DNA of 64,000 bases from Mycolicibacterium vinylchloridicum (GCF_013404075.1 NZ_JACBJQ010000010.1:1-64000), one strand, 5' to 3'; positions 28,280-37,410 are shown, numbered from the stretch's first letter. Notes: generated from the sequence alone by a model not told the origin. Translations and numbers: made by a program.

Positions 28280-28816
28280 ATGTTTCCGCAGTCGGGTTCG
28301 GGGAATTTCCTCCAGGTGGATGTCGACCATCCCGAGCTGGACCAGCGGTGGAATGCCGCGGCCCGGTCCGAGAGTGAAGCGCAGCGGCTGGACCGCAATT
28401 GGTACAGCCTGCTTCAGGAACTCCGGGTGACGCAGACCGGCGTCCAGTTGCTGACCGGATTCCTGCTGACCCTGCCGTTCCAAGATCGGTTCGCCCAGCT
28501 GAGCCCCGGGCTGCACGCGACCTATCTCGCCACGGTGACGTGCTCGCTGGCGGCGACGGTGCTTCTGGTCGCGCCGGTGGGCATGCACCGGCTGTTGTTC
28601 CGTCGGCACAAGGTCCGGCCGCTGGTGTCGGCCGCCCATCGATTCGCGTTGTGGGGGCTCCTGCTGCTGGGTGCCGCACTCGCCGGCGTTGCCGTGGTCG
28701 TGTTCGGCGCAGTGGTCAGCGAATCGGCCGGCGTCATCGCCGGCGTAGTGTCCGCCGTGGCGATGCTCAGTGCGTGGGTGGCCTACCCGTTGTGGATGCG
28801 CCACCTCCGCAGCTGA
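28280..28816 (+). CDS. DUF6328 family membrane protein
   Basis: A 178-residue protein with four membrane spans. A charged N-terminal segment (RWNAAARSESEAQRLDRNWY) and LLQELRVTQTGVQLLTGFLL are the family hallmark for DUF6328, an actinobacterial family of unknown function. GTG 28277 precedes ATG 28280 by one codon. It follows mscS by 27 bases on the same strand and may be co-transcribed. Confidence 0.75.
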   Translation: MFPQSGSGNFLQVDVDHPELDQRWNAAARSESEAQRLDRNWYSLLQELRVTQTGVQLLTGFLLTLPFQDRFAQLSPGLHATYLATVTCSLAATVLLVAPVGMHRLLFRRHKVRPLVSAAHRFALWGLLLLGAALAGVAVVVFGAVVSESAGVIAGVVSAVAMLSAWVAYPLWMRHLRS

Positions 28817-28859
28817 CCGCAAGGGTTTGACCTCATAGTCCGTAGGGAACCCCGCCGCC

Positions 28860-29678
28860 ATGTTGATTCGCAGAGTTGCCCGGCCCATGTTGGCAGCGGT
28901 ATTCATCGGCCAGGGATTCGAGGCACTGAGAAGCCCGAAGCCGGCCGCCGAAGCCGCCCGGCCCGCTCTCGAAGGGTTGCAGAAGCTACCCGACCCGGTC
29001 GGCTCGGGCGTGCCCCGCGACGCCGAGACGTTCGCGAAGATCAACGCCGCCGTCCAGATCGGCGGCGGGTTGCTGCTGGCGTCCGGACGATTGCCCCGGC
29101 TCGCCTCGGCGGCGTTGGCGGGCACCGTGATTCCGGCCAACCTCGGTGCGCACATGTTCTGGGACGAGCCCGACCAACAACTCAAGGCCGAGAAGCGCCG
29201 CGCGTTCCTGACCGATCTCAGCCTGGTCGGTGGGCTGATCATCGCCTCTGCCGACACCGCAGGAAAACCGTCACTGGGCTGGCGCGGGCGTCGCGCCGCT
29301 CGCAAGGTCACCGAGGCCGTCTCGGGCGGTTTGCCCGGATCGAGTCAGGGCCTGCTGGACAGCGAGCTGCTGGACAAGGTGGGCCCGAAAGTCGGCCATG
29401 GCCTGCAGGTCGGCGCGGAGCGCGGCCGCGAACTGGCGGTGGCCGCCGGAGAGCGCACCGCCCCACTTCTCGAGACCGCCCTCAAACGGGGTGCCGAATT
29501 CGCCGAGATCGCCCGCGAGCGCGGAGCCGAGCTCGCCGAGGTCGCCCGCGAGCGCGGAGCCGAATTTGCCGATGCCGCTAGGGATCAGAGCAGCGATGTG
29601 GTCGACACCACCCGCGCCCGCGCGAAGAAGGCCAGTAAGCAAGCGAAGAAACAAGCTAAGAAGTTAGCCAGGCACTGA
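28860..29678 (+). CDS. DoxX-family membrane protein with repeat tail
   Basis: A 272-residue protein. Residues 1-130 are a DoxX-like four-span domain (RVARPMLAAVFIGQGFEALR; LGAHMFWDEPDQQL). Residues 140-250 are an amphipathic helical region with three near-identical 11-residue units from 211 to 243 (GAEFAEIARER, GAELAEVARER, GAEFADAARDQ). The tail is strongly basic (KKASKQAKKQAKKLARH). DoxX proteins assist superoxide-related and thiol chemistry at the membrane; the long repeat tail is unusual and may interact with nucleic acid, membrane or itself. It starts at ATG 28860. Confidence 0.8.
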   Translation: MLIRRVARPMLAAVFIGQGFEALRSPKPAAEAARPALEGLQKLPDPVGSGVPRDAETFAKINAAVQIGGGLLLASGRLPRLASAALAGTVIPANLGAHMFWDEPDQQLKAEKRRAFLTDLSLVGGLIIASADTAGKPSLGWRGRRAARKVTEAVSGGLPGSSQGLLDSELLDKVGPKVGHGLQVGAERGRELAVAAGERTAPLLETALKRGAEFAEIARERGAELAEVARERGAEFADAARDQSSDVVDTTRARAKKASKQAKKQAKKLARH

Positions 29679-29767
29679 GCCGTTTCGATCGCGCCGAAGC
29701 CAAGCCCCTGCGGAGTCACCGCGCCAAGGTAGATTGGGCCGGACTTACTTCAGCGGAGGGAGCGATC

Positions 29768-30430
29768 ATGACCACGGGTGACTACGACCCCAACGCGTAC
29801 GGGCCGCCCGGAGGCTATCCCCCTCCGCCGCCGACCGGCCAGCCCGGCAGCTATCCGCCGCCGTCCAGTTACCCCCCGCCGCCACCGGCAGGTCCGGCCG
29901 GCGGATACCCGCCGCCACCCCCGCAGGGTGCGCCCGGCTATCCGCCACCTCAGCAGTTCGGCGGACCGGGTTACGGCGGCGGCTACCCGCCGCCGGTGCC
30001 GGGTGCCGGCCAGCCGGGCGGGGTGTGGATTCGCCTCGGCGCCCGCGTCATCGACTGGATCATCACCGGCATCGTGGTGTTCCTGGTGTCCTTGCCGTTC
30101 TGGGGCTCTGACAGTTACAGCTTCATCGCGGGCGTGGTTCTGGCCCTCATCCCGTTCGCCTACTTCGTCGGGTTCGAAGTCAGCCAGGGGTGGACGCCGG
30201 GCAAGAAGATCCTCGGGTTGCGCGTCCAGGGACCGGGCGGCGCGGCCAAGCCGACCGCCCAGCAGTCGGCCATCCGCAATTCGTTCATGCTGCTGTCGAT
30301 CATCCCGTTCGTGGGCCCGCTGCTCGGGTTCGTCGCCGAGATCGTCATCGGCGTGACGATCAACAACAGCCCGACCAAGCAGGGCAAGCACGACGAACTT
30401 GCCGGTGGCACGCAGGTCCTCCAGGGCTGA
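29768..30430 (+). CDS. RDD-family protein with proline-rich N-terminus
   Basis: A 220-residue membrane protein. Residues 1-86 are a low-complexity Pro/Gly/Tyr tract (GYPPPPP units), as in many mycobacterial membrane proteins. Residues 87-210 carry the RDD domain: WIRLGARVIDWIITGIVVF begins it, and KKILGLRVQG is the second signature. There are about three or four membrane spans. GGAGGGAG lies just before ATG 29768. RDD proteins are linked to sodium or solute transport, but here the function is unknown. The gene converges on gntP with nine bases between. Confidence 0.85.
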   Translation: MTTGDYDPNAYGPPGGYPPPPPTGQPGSYPPPSSYPPPPPAGPAGGYPPPPPQGAPGYPPPQQFGGPGYGGGYPPPVPGAGQPGGVWIRLGARVIDWIITGIVVFLVSLPFWGSDSYSFIAGVVLALIPFAYFVGFEVSQGWTPGKKILGLRVQGPGGAAKPTAQQSAIRNSFMLLSIIPFVGPLLGFVAEIVIGVTINNSPTKQGKHDELAGGTQVLQG

Positions 30431-30439
30431 AAACTGCGG

Positions 30440-31867
30440 TCAGATCACGAGGCTGAGCAGCAGGACGACGAGCAGACCCGCCACCGACAAGATCGTCTCC
30501 ATCACTGACCAGGTCTTGATGGTCTGACCAACCGTGATCCGGAAGTACTGGTTGACCAACCAGAATCCGGCGTCGTTCACGTGCGAGAAGAACAGCGAGC
30601 CGGCCCCGACGGCAAGCACGACCAGCGACACCTGGCTCGTGCCGAGGCCATTCACCAACTCGAGCACCAGGGCCGAGGCGGTGATGGTGGCCACCGTCGC
30701 GGAGCCGGTCGCCAGCCGGATCAGCACGGCGAGCACCCAGGCCAGCAAGATCACGGAGACGTTGGCGCTCTTGGCCCAGTCCGCCAGCAGTGTGCCGATG
30801 CCGCTGTCAACCAGGACCTGCTTGAAGCCGCCACCCGCGGCGACGATCAGGATGATGCCCGCCACCGGGGGCAGACCCGACTCCACGCATTTCATCACGT
30901 CTGCCCTGGACATCCCGGCCCCCCGGCCGAGGGTGAAGATGCCGACGATGACGGCGATCAGCAGCGCGACGAGTGGGGTGCCGAGGACGTCGAAAGTGAC
31001 TCGGAACCATTGGTTCTCGTCGTCGATGAAGATGTCCACGAGGGCCTTGCCCAGCATCAGGACCACGGGCAGCAGCACGCTGAACATGGTCATCGAGAAC
31101 GACGGGCGGCGAACACCGGTGTTCTCGTCGGGAATCACCTCACCTTCGGGCCCCAGCGCTGCCGACCCGGACGCGAAGGTATCTGGCGCCGCCACGACGA
31201 CCCAGCGGCCGGCCAGCTTCCCGAACAACGGTCCGGCTACGATGATCGTCGGAATCGCCACCGCGACACCCAGAGCCAGTGTCAGGCCCAGGTCGGCGTG
31301 CAGCAGGCTGATCGCGGTCAACGGCCCCGGATGCGGCGGGACGAAACCGTGCATCGCCGAAAGTCCCGCCAGCGCAGGGATTCCGATCGTGATCAGCGAG
31401 AGGTTGGAGCGCCGCGCGACCAGGTAGATGACCGGCATCAGCAGGACAAGGCCAATCTCGAAGAACATCGGCAGGCCGATGATCGCTCCCACCAAGGCCA
31501 TCGCCCACGGCAGGGCGCGCGGGGACGCGTGGCCGACGATCGTGTCGACGATCTCGTCGGCGCCGCCGGAATCCGCGAGGAGTTTGGCGAACATCGCGCC
31601 GAGGGCGATCAGGATACCGACCCCGGCGGCGGTGGATCCGAAACCGTCGGAGAACGATTTCAGCACCTTCTCCAAGTTCTCACCGGCGACGATGCCGACG
31701 GTCAGCGCACCAAAAATCAACGCCAGGAACGGATGCAGGTGAATGAGCGTGATCAGGACGACGATCACCGCGATGCCCGCGAGGAACGCCAGGATGAGCT
31801 GCCAACCCGGCGCCACCGGTGTCGCAAGCTTTGGCGCCTCGGCCAATAAGGTGGCGTGCAGATTCAT
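30440..31867 (-). CDS. gntP: Gluconate:H+ symporter (GntP family)
   Basis: A 475-residue transporter with about 12-14 membrane spans, the usual GntP length. Family features include GFVPPHPGPLTAISLLHADLG and ATGSATVATITASALV, both characteristic of gluconate permeases. It takes up gluconate with protons. The ATG at 31867 overlaps the gntK stop by four bases, making one operon in which kinase and transporter are coupled. Expression is probably controlled by the divergent GntR gene at 32501. Confidence 0.9.
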   Translation of the reverse strand: MNLHATLLAEAPKLATPVAPGWQLILAFLAGIAVIVVLITLIHLHPFLALIFGALTVGIVAGENLEKVLKSFSDGFGSTAAGVGILIALGAMFAKLLADSGGADEIVDTIVGHASPRALPWAMALVGAIIGLPMFFEIGLVLLMPVIYLVARRSNLSLITIGIPALAGLSAMHGFVPPHPGPLTAISLLHADLGLTLALGVAVAIPTIIVAGPLFGKLAGRWVVVAAPDTFASGSAALGPEGEVIPDENTGVRRPSFSMTMFSVLLPVVLMLGKALVDIFIDDENQWFRVTFDVLGTPLVALLIAVIVGIFTLGRGAGMSRADVMKCVESGLPPVAGIILIVAAGGGFKQVLVDSGIGTLLADWAKSANVSVILLAWVLAVLIRLATGSATVATITASALVLELVNGLGTSQVSLVVLAVGAGSLFFSHVNDAGFWLVNQYFRITVGQTIKTWSVMETILSVAGLLVVLLLSLVI

Positions 31868-32403
31868 CGGCGTCCATCTCCTTCAACACGGGATACGTAG
31901 GTGTCGACGATCGAATCGATGCTCTGATCGACGTCGATGCTGATGCCGTGCTCGTCGGCATCGAGGGGTTCGAGGGTTTCGAATTGCGAAGCGAGCAAGG
32001 CCGCGGGCATGAAATGGCCGGGCCTGCTTGCCTGCCGGCGGGCGATGACGTCGTGCGTTCCACTCAGGTGAAGGAATCTGACGTCGGCGCAGTGTCGCCT
32101 CAGTTGGTCACGGTACTTGCGTTTGAGTGCCGAGCAGCTCATCACGCCACCCGCACTGTGCCCGGCGAGCCACTCGCCGATGGCCTCCAGCCACGGGTAG
32201 CGGTCGTCATCGTCCAGTGCGTGTCCTGCGGTCATCTTGGCGATATTGGCCGGCGGGTGAAAGTCATCGGCGTCGGCGAACGGCACGCGCAGCCGCTGGG
32301 CCAGCGCCGCGCCGACGGTCGATTTTCCCGAGCCGGACACCCCCATGACGACGATGGGTGAGGCCCCGTCTTCCATGCCTGCGTCTACCCCGCTGTGCTC
32401 CAT
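31864..32403 (-). CDS. gntK: Gluconokinase
   Basis: About 179 residues. Walker A GVSGSGKST is near the N-terminus, followed by DADDFHPPANIAKM and the gluconokinase hallmark CSALKRKYRDQLR, with GHFMPAALLASQFETLEPL in the lid region. It phosphorylates gluconate to 6-phosphogluconate. Possible starts are ATG 32403, 32415 or 32376; the kinase fold begins soon after the last. It is the first gene of the gntK-gntP operon. Confidence 0.9.
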   Translation of the reverse strand: MEHSGVDAGMEDGASPIVVMGVSGSGKSTVGAALAQRLRVPFADADDFHPPANIAKMTAGHALDDDDRYPWLEAIGEWLAGHSAGGVMSCSALKRKYRDQLRRHCADVRFLHLSGTHDVIARRQASRPGHFMPAALLASQFETLEPLDADEHGISIDVDQSIDSIVDTYVSRVEGDGRR

Positions 32404-32429
32404 GCCACACAGCATTCATTAATAGTCTT

Positions 32430-32490
32430 ACCTTTGCAAGGTTTTAGCGTGTTGAATCTGTTTTTAATGTCATTTGCGCTGCGTATGACA
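32430..32490. promoter_or_regulatory. Two inverted repeats between gntK and GntR gene
   Basis: ACCTT-TGC-AAGGT (32430-32442) and TGTCAT-N11-ATGACA (32468-32490) both lie in the short AT-rich gap of a divergent promoter region. They are plausible GntR operators or a catabolite-type site. The second ends 11 bases before the GntR gene start. Confidence 0.55.
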
Positions 32491-32500
32491 AGATGTATCC

Positions 32501-33220
32501 GTGACGTCCGAGCCGATGGTGAGCGAGTTGCACAGCAATGTGCTCACCGCGCTGGGTGAAGGCATCGTCTCGGGGCGCTACCAACCCGGCCAGGTGCTGA
32601 CCCTCGACGGCGTCAGCACCGAACACGGCGTGTCCCGTTCGGTGGCCCGCGAAGCCATCCGGGTCCTGGAGTCCATGCGGATGGTCGCTCCCCGGCGGCG
32701 GGTGGGTATCACGATCCAGCCGTCCACCAAGTGGAATGTGTTCGACCCCAGGGTGATTCGTTGGCGGCTGGACGCCGGTGACCGCGCCGCGCAACTGATG
32801 TCGTTGTCGGAGTTGCGACGTGGTTTCGAACCGGCGGCAGCCGCACTGGCCGCACGGCGCGCCGACCCGCATCAGTGCCGCATCATGGCCGCCGCCGTCT
32901 CGGACATGGTGGTCCATGGCCGCGCCGGCGATTTGGAAGCATATCTGCTGGCGGACAAGATCTTTCACCGCACCCTGCTGGAGGCCAGTGGTAACGAGAT
33001 GTTCCGTGCGCTCAACGACGTTGTCGCCGAGGTGCTTGCCGGGCGAACCCATCACGGCATGATGCCCACCCGGCCCAACCCGGAGGCGATCGAACTGCAC
33101 GACGAGGTGGCGCGGGCGGTTCGGCTGCGCGATGAGGTGGCCGCCGAACGCGCCATGCGCGCCATCATCGACGAATCGGCCGCCGCGCTGGCCGAGGACC
33201 TCTCCCCTCGGCCGAGCTGA
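32501..33220 (+). CDS. GntR/FadR-type repressor
   Basis: A 239-residue regulator with an N-terminal GntR winged helix (GRYQPGQVLTLDGVSTEHGV, then SRSVAREAIRVLESMRMV) and an all-helical FCD C-terminal domain (LADKIFHRTLLEASGNEMFR; metal-type residues D and H are present). It starts at GTG 32501. It is divergent from gntK-gntP with two inverted repeats in between, so it very likely senses gluconate or a phosphorylated product and represses that operon. Confidence 0.88.
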   Translation: MTSEPMVSELHSNVLTALGEGIVSGRYQPGQVLTLDGVSTEHGVSRSVAREAIRVLESMRMVAPRRRVGITIQPSTKWNVFDPRVIRWRLDAGDRAAQLMSLSELRRGFEPAAAALAARRADPHQCRIMAAAVSDMVVHGRAGDLEAYLLADKIFHRTLLEASGNEMFRALNDVVAEVLAGRTHHGMMPTRPNPEAIELHDEVARAVRLRDEVAAERAMRAIIDESAAALAEDLSPRPS

Positions 33221-33221
33221 A

Positions 33222-33974
33222 TCAGGCCGCGGGCTTGTAGTTGAAGTCGATCCGGTCACCTTTGACAGCGGTGACGGTCAAGGTGAAATCCTGGGTCTCC
33301 GAGCCGGCCACCACCGTGCAGGTGATGGAGTTGCCGACCTTGCCCTCCAGGTTGTCCGTGCAGTCGGCGGAATCCGGCCTGCTCCCCAACTGGGTGGCGA
33401 GCTGATCCAGCAGCGAGCTCTCGACCTGCGCTTTCTCGAGCACCGGCAGGACGTTGAAGTACATCATCAGGCCCTCGACCCGCGTGACGACGACGGTGCG
33501 CTTCGAGGTGACGCCGTCGGCCGTGACGTCGCAATGAGTCTCGGTGCCCTGCTTTCCTTCCAAGCCACCATCGCAATTCACCGAGTCGACCGTGACGCTG
33601 GAGGCGTTGGACAGCAGGGTGGACACACCCTTCTCCAGCTGCGCCTTGGACAGCGCCGGCTCCATGTCGTAACTCACCGTAGTGCCCTCGACCTTGGTGA
33701 CGGTGACAACGGGTTCAAAGCTGTTGTCGCTGCTCAGCACCACCTCGCAGCGCGTGGTCTTGCCGACCTCGCCCTTCAGATCGTCCTTACAGGTCACCGT
33801 CTGCGGCTTCTGGCCCTCCTTCTCCAGGCGCTGGGAGATGTCCTTCTCGAGATCCGTCTTCGACACCGAGACACCGGTGCTCACGTTGAACGAGCAGCCG
33901 GCCAGCGCCGCACCGGCAAGGCCAACGGCTGCGAGCATGGCACCGAGCCGCGGCAACACCATCATCCGTCGCAT
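33222..33974 (-). CDS. Lipoprotein with three DUF4333 repeats
   Basis: About 250 residues. The signal peptide ends in lipobox LAGC (VGLAGAALAGCSFNVSTG), and GGAGG just upstream favours the second or third clustered ATG (33974 or 33965). Three DUF4333 repeats follow, each with a cysteine pair: TCKDDLKGEVGKTTRC, NCDGGLEGKQGTETHC, and DCTDNLEGKVGNSITC. Between repeats are LEKDISQRLEKEG-type helices. Single-copy DUF4333 proteins are common in mycobacteria; three tandem copies are less usual. It should be a surface-exposed, disulfide-stabilised lipoprotein of unknown function. Confidence 0.85.
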   Translation of the reverse strand: MRRMMVLPRLGAMLAAVGLAGAALAGCSFNVSTGVSVSKTDLEKDISQRLEKEGQKPQTVTCKDDLKGEVGKTTRCEVVLSSDNSFEPVVTVTKVEGTTVSYDMEPALSKAQLEKGVSTLLSNASSVTVDSVNCDGGLEGKQGTETHCDVTADGVTSKRTVVVTRVEGLMMYFNVLPVLEKAQVESSLLDQLATQLGSRPDSADCTDNLEGKVGNSITCTVVAGSETQDFTLTVTAVKGDRIDFNYKPAA

Positions 33975-34081
33975 CATGACCTCCCAGAATTCGCCTGGCG
34001 GCGCGGGTTTCCGCACGTCCGCGTGCAAGATACCAAGCGGGCGTGCACTGAGGGGTTCAGCTGTGGTGGTTGACTACAGGG

Positions 34082-34969
34082 GTGAGCAGATCACCTGAGT
34101 TGGCGCGTCGCTTCTTCGACCGCTACGAACCGGTTCACGGCATCACCTACTTCGCTCCGGGCGTGCGAACCGCGTTGGACGCCATGGGGTTCGTCGGATT
34201 CTGGCGCGGCTACTTCGCCGCCCGGTCCGCGCCGCTGGGCCGGGCGCCTGCCGAAGTGGTGGCCGCGGTCTTCTACAACTTCTCGGCCGAGCGGGTGCGC
34301 AAAGCAGTGCCGGCGATCTGGGACATCGCTACGCCGGCCGACATGGTGGCAGTACGGTCGGACACCGCGGTCGCGGCGCTGCGCGGCTACGGCCTGAGCG
34401 ACGAGACACCGGGGCTGGCGGAGGCCGCCGAACTGGCCGGCGTGGCAGCCCGCAACGCACCACCGGACGGCCGGCCGCTGTTCGCGGCCAACCTGGCGCT
34501 GGAGTGGCCCGACACCCCGCTGACAAGCCTGTGGCACGCGACGACACTGCTGCGCGAGCATCGCGGGGACGGCCATGTGGCGACCCTGGTGAGCGAGGGC
34601 ATCAGTGGCCGTGAGTCCAACGTCTTCCACGTCGCCGCCGGGGCGGTGCCTGCCGATTTCATCAAACGCAGCCGGGACTATTCCGACGAGGAGTGGGACG
34701 CCTGCGTTCGCTCGCTCGGGGAGCGCGGATTACTGACGCCCACATGCACTCTCACCGACGCCGGGCGCGCATTGAAGGAGCACATCGAGTTGCGGACCGA
34801 CACTCTTGCGCTCGGTGCGTTGAGTGCCCTCGACGATGCGGCGGTGGAGCGGTTGTTCCAGGCACTCACGCCGATCACCCGGCAGGTCATCGCCGGAGGC
34901 GATCTTCCGGCGACGACCCCGATGGCGTTGCGCCGCGACGACCTCGACGACAACGCGGCGGGACTTTAG
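34082..34969 (+). CDS. SCO6745-family (HTH-like) protein
   Basis: A 295-residue protein starting VSRSPELARRFFDRYEPVHG at GTG 34082 (TTG 34070 is also in frame). The opening ARRFFDRYEPVHGITYFAPG, the internal GYFAARSAPLG and the duplicated helical layout match a family annotated as SCO6745 or SalK-like, related to winged-helix proteins of the MarR type. A regulatory or transfer function is uncertain. It converges on the small membrane-protein gene with a four-base overlap. Confidence 0.7.
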   Translation: MSRSPELARRFFDRYEPVHGITYFAPGVRTALDAMGFVGFWRGYFAARSAPLGRAPAEVVAAVFYNFSAERVRKAVPAIWDIATPADMVAVRSDTAVAALRGYGLSDETPGLAEAAELAGVAARNAPPDGRPLFAANLALEWPDTPLTSLWHATTLLREHRGDGHVATLVSEGISGRESNVFHVAAGAVPADFIKRSRDYSDEEWDACVRSLGERGLLTPTCTLTDAGRALKEHIELRTDTLALGALSALDDAAVERLFQALTPITRQVIAGGDLPATTPMALRRDDLDDNAAGL

Positions 34970-35262
34970 ACGCCTTCCCGCGGCGGCGCATTCAAGTCCA
35001 CGCCCGAATCGTGTGCGGCGTCCCGCAATCGCGAGATGTAGTCCCCCATCGCGACGTCGGCTTGGTCCAGCTGAGACTTGGCGCGCCTCTGCCGTACGGT
35101 CTCGGTCACGGCGCCGATGACGAACAGAACGACAAACACCAATGCGCCGTAGAGGTTTCCGAACAGGAACCAGGTGAGCACGCCGGACAGGGCGGTACCC
35201 AACGGCAGCACGATGACTTGCGCGAAGACCGACCCCCTGCTCGGCTCTAGGTTGTCCGCCAC
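34966..35262 (-). CDS. Small two-span membrane protein
   Basis: A 98-residue protein from GTG 35262 (VADNLEPSRGS) with two membrane spans (VFAQVIVLPLGTALSGVLTW; LYGALVFVVLFVIGAV) followed by a charged helical tail. The frame is open much further upstream, but that region overlaps nothing recognisable. No family name can be given; it resembles small actinobacterial membrane proteins of the DUF4229 kind in layout only. Confidence 0.6.
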   Translation of the reverse strand: MADNLEPSRGSVFAQVIVLPLGTALSGVLTWFLFGNLYGALVFVVLFVIGAVTETVRQRRAKSQLDQADVAMGDYISRLRDAAHDSGVDLNAPPREGV

Positions 35263-35341
35263 GGTGTCACCCCCACATCGGCTTTGACGGCAGCGTAAAT
35301 CGAGCGGCTGAGAGCAGGCTGATATTTCCGTGATCTCCGAA

Positions 35342-37327
35342 TCAGAGATTGCGGTTCCACTCCACCCAGCCGACACCGCTTCTGCCGTCCGCGGTCTCGA
35401 CCGTGACCCAGGACCGTGGAAATTGGCTGATCTGGCCGTCGGGGCCGACCAGCCGGACCGGAGCATGACCGCGGACGTCGACCGTCGCCTGCACCGGTCC
35501 CGGCTCATAGACGATGGTCGTGGTCAGGGGTAATCCGTTGTCGGCGAACGTCGCATCTGCGGTGACGCTCGTCGTCTCGGTGACCGGGTCGCCGGAGCGC
35601 TGGAGGTAGCCGACGCTGACCGGCGAGATGCCCGGAATGCGGATGTCGACACCGTGCAGATGCGTGCCGTCCTCGAGGTGCAGCGCACTCCAGACCCAGT
35701 CCATACTCCACCAGTCACGTACCCCGTAGGAGTGGTCGCGCTGCCCCGGGACAGCCTCGAACTCGAGAACGCGACCGCCGATCGTGACGGTTCCGGTTAT
35801 CGTGCAAGGGATTTCGTAGCGCGTGGTGATGCGGTACGCATACGGAATGCCCACCGACGTCCAGGTGAGGTCCATCGCCAGCTCGACCGGCCGGCCGGGC
35901 TCGTCACGCAGCAGAGCTGATGGATCGTCGTATTCTGCTGCGGTGCCGCGGACTTCGACGCGGTAGGTGGCAAGCGGCGTGATCGCGCCGTGGCGCAGTT
36001 CGGCACCGTCTGCTCGGGCCAGTGCCGGGTCGGTGGGCAGCGGAGCCTCGAAGTTCACCAACGCGACGGTCGGCACTTCGGGCCCGCACACCAGCGCATT
36101 GATCCACGCCACGTTCTGATTGGGCACCAGGCCGAGCCGGATCCAGCCGCCGACACCCTGCGCCGGATCGGCGAAATCCCAGTACCAGCTTTCGTTCCAG
36201 AGCGGCTCCTCGCCCGGCGGGTGGGCGCCCTCGTCCGCGGGGTCGGGTATCAATGCCTGCGGCGCCTCGGGTGCGGGCAGGATATCCAGGGCCCCGGTGT
36301 CGAGCACATGACTCGTGTGCCGGTCGAGCATGGTCAAGAACATCTCGTCCCCGCGATCGGTACGCTCGACGAGCATCGACGACACCACCGCCATCATCAC
36401 GCCGGCAAAACTCTGGCGGCGCACACCGTCGCGCACATCCTCGAGCGTCAGCGGCGAATCATGGCCCAGCCCTTGGTGATACGCGCGCAGCAGTTCGTCG
36501 TAGTGGGCGCGTCGGTCCTCGACGGCGACCGCACATCCGATGAAGTAGGCAACGTCGGTCATGGCCGGCCCCCAGGTGACCGTCTGCCAGTCGACGACGG
36601 TCAGATCACGCCGCGACCCGGGCCGGCCGAACAGCAGGTTGTCCAACCGGTAGTCGCCGTGCACCAGACCCTTGATCCGGTCGGACACGGCTTCCTCGGC
36701 CAGATAGGCATCGAAGCTCTCCACCAGCCGCTCGCACACCAGCCGCTGATCCGGGGTGATCGCATCGGCGTAGCGGTCGGCGAACCCGGCCCACAGCGAA
36801 GCGACCAATGCCTGGTTGAGCGGCGCCGCACGGGTAAGCCAGTCGGCGTGCGCCAGGTGATCGCTGCCGATCACGGGAGCGTGCAGACGGCCCAGCTCGG
36901 TCAATGCCAACACGGCGTCTGCGACTGTGGCGCCCTGGATTTCGTTACCGACCTCGGCGGGAGCCGCGTCGTCGAGCAGGAGCGAGAAGATGCCCGTCTC
37001 GGGGTCGTATGCGCTGTGATAGCACTCGGCGACCGGGCCGCCAAGGCGCGGTGCGATGTCGGAGTAGAACTTCACCTCACGCTCGTAGAGCCCCAGAGCG
37101 AGGCCAGTCTGCCTGCTCGTCGGATCGGTGGCGGCGACCTTGAGAACCATCGAGGCCGGGCCGTCGGCGCCGTCGTCGCAGCTCAGTCCGACGCGATAGC
37201 ACTCGCTCATCTGGCCGGTGCCGATACGGTCGATGGTGAATCCGGTCACCGGAGCCCCGATGGCGGCGGCGAGCCACTGCGCGGTCAGGTCACTGGGCCG
37301 TTCGATGACGATGTCATTGGTCTGCAC
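35342..37327 (-). CDS. APH-type kinase fused to a DUF7064-like domain
   Basis: A 661-residue fusion. Residues 1-340 are an aminoglycoside-phosphotransferase-like kinase with HGDYRLDN (223-230) and the metal aspartate VVDWQ (Asp246). Residues 370-661 form a beta-rich domain (YWDFADPAQGVGGWIRLGLV, ... HSYGVRDWWSMDWVWSALHL), matching the DUF7064/7065 type that occurs beside lipid- and sterol-related genes. It likely phosphorylates a hydroxylated lipid or amino alcohol; that is inference. It is a single gene with no close operon partner; the upstream gap to lipT is 83 bases. Confidence 0.8.
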   Translation of the reverse strand: MQTNDIVIERPSDLTAQWLAAAIGAPVTGFTIDRIGTGQMSECYRVGLSCDDGADGPASMVLKVAATDPTSRQTGLALGLYEREVKFYSDIAPRLGGPVAECYHSAYDPETGIFSLLLDDAAPAEVGNEIQGATVADAVLALTELGRLHAPVIGSDHLAHADWLTRAAPLNQALVASLWAGFADRYADAITPDQRLVCERLVESFDAYLAEEAVSDRIKGLVHGDYRLDNLLFGRPGSRRDLTVVDWQTVTWGPAMTDVAYFIGCAVAVEDRRAHYDELLRAYHQGLGHDSPLTLEDVRDGVRRQSFAGVMMAVVSSMLVERTDRGDEMFLTMLDRHTSHVLDTGALDILPAPEAPQALIPDPADEGAHPPGEEPLWNESWYWDFADPAQGVGGWIRLGLVPNQNVAWINALVCGPEVPTVALVNFEAPLPTDPALARADGAELRHGAITPLATYRVEVRGTAAEYDDPSALLRDEPGRPVELAMDLTWTSVGIPYAYRITTRYEIPCTITGTVTIGGRVLEFEAVPGQRDHSYGVRDWWSMDWVWSALHLEDGTHLHGVDIRIPGISPVSVGYLQRSGDPVTETTSVTADATFADNGLPLTTTIVYEPGPVQATVDVRGHAPVRLVGPDGQISQFPRSWVTVETADGRSGVGWVEWNRNL

Positions 37328-37410
37328 GCGACCAACCTAGGACAGATCAGCGGCCCGACGAAGGGTTTTCCCGCCATTTCTTGACGGGTGTCAACTCGCG
37401 CCTGGTCAGG

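Noticed and set aside
30581..31849. Long Gln/Asp/His-rich plus-strand frame
   Set aside because: A shadow of gntP on the other strand, with composition typical of antisense to membrane-protein codons.
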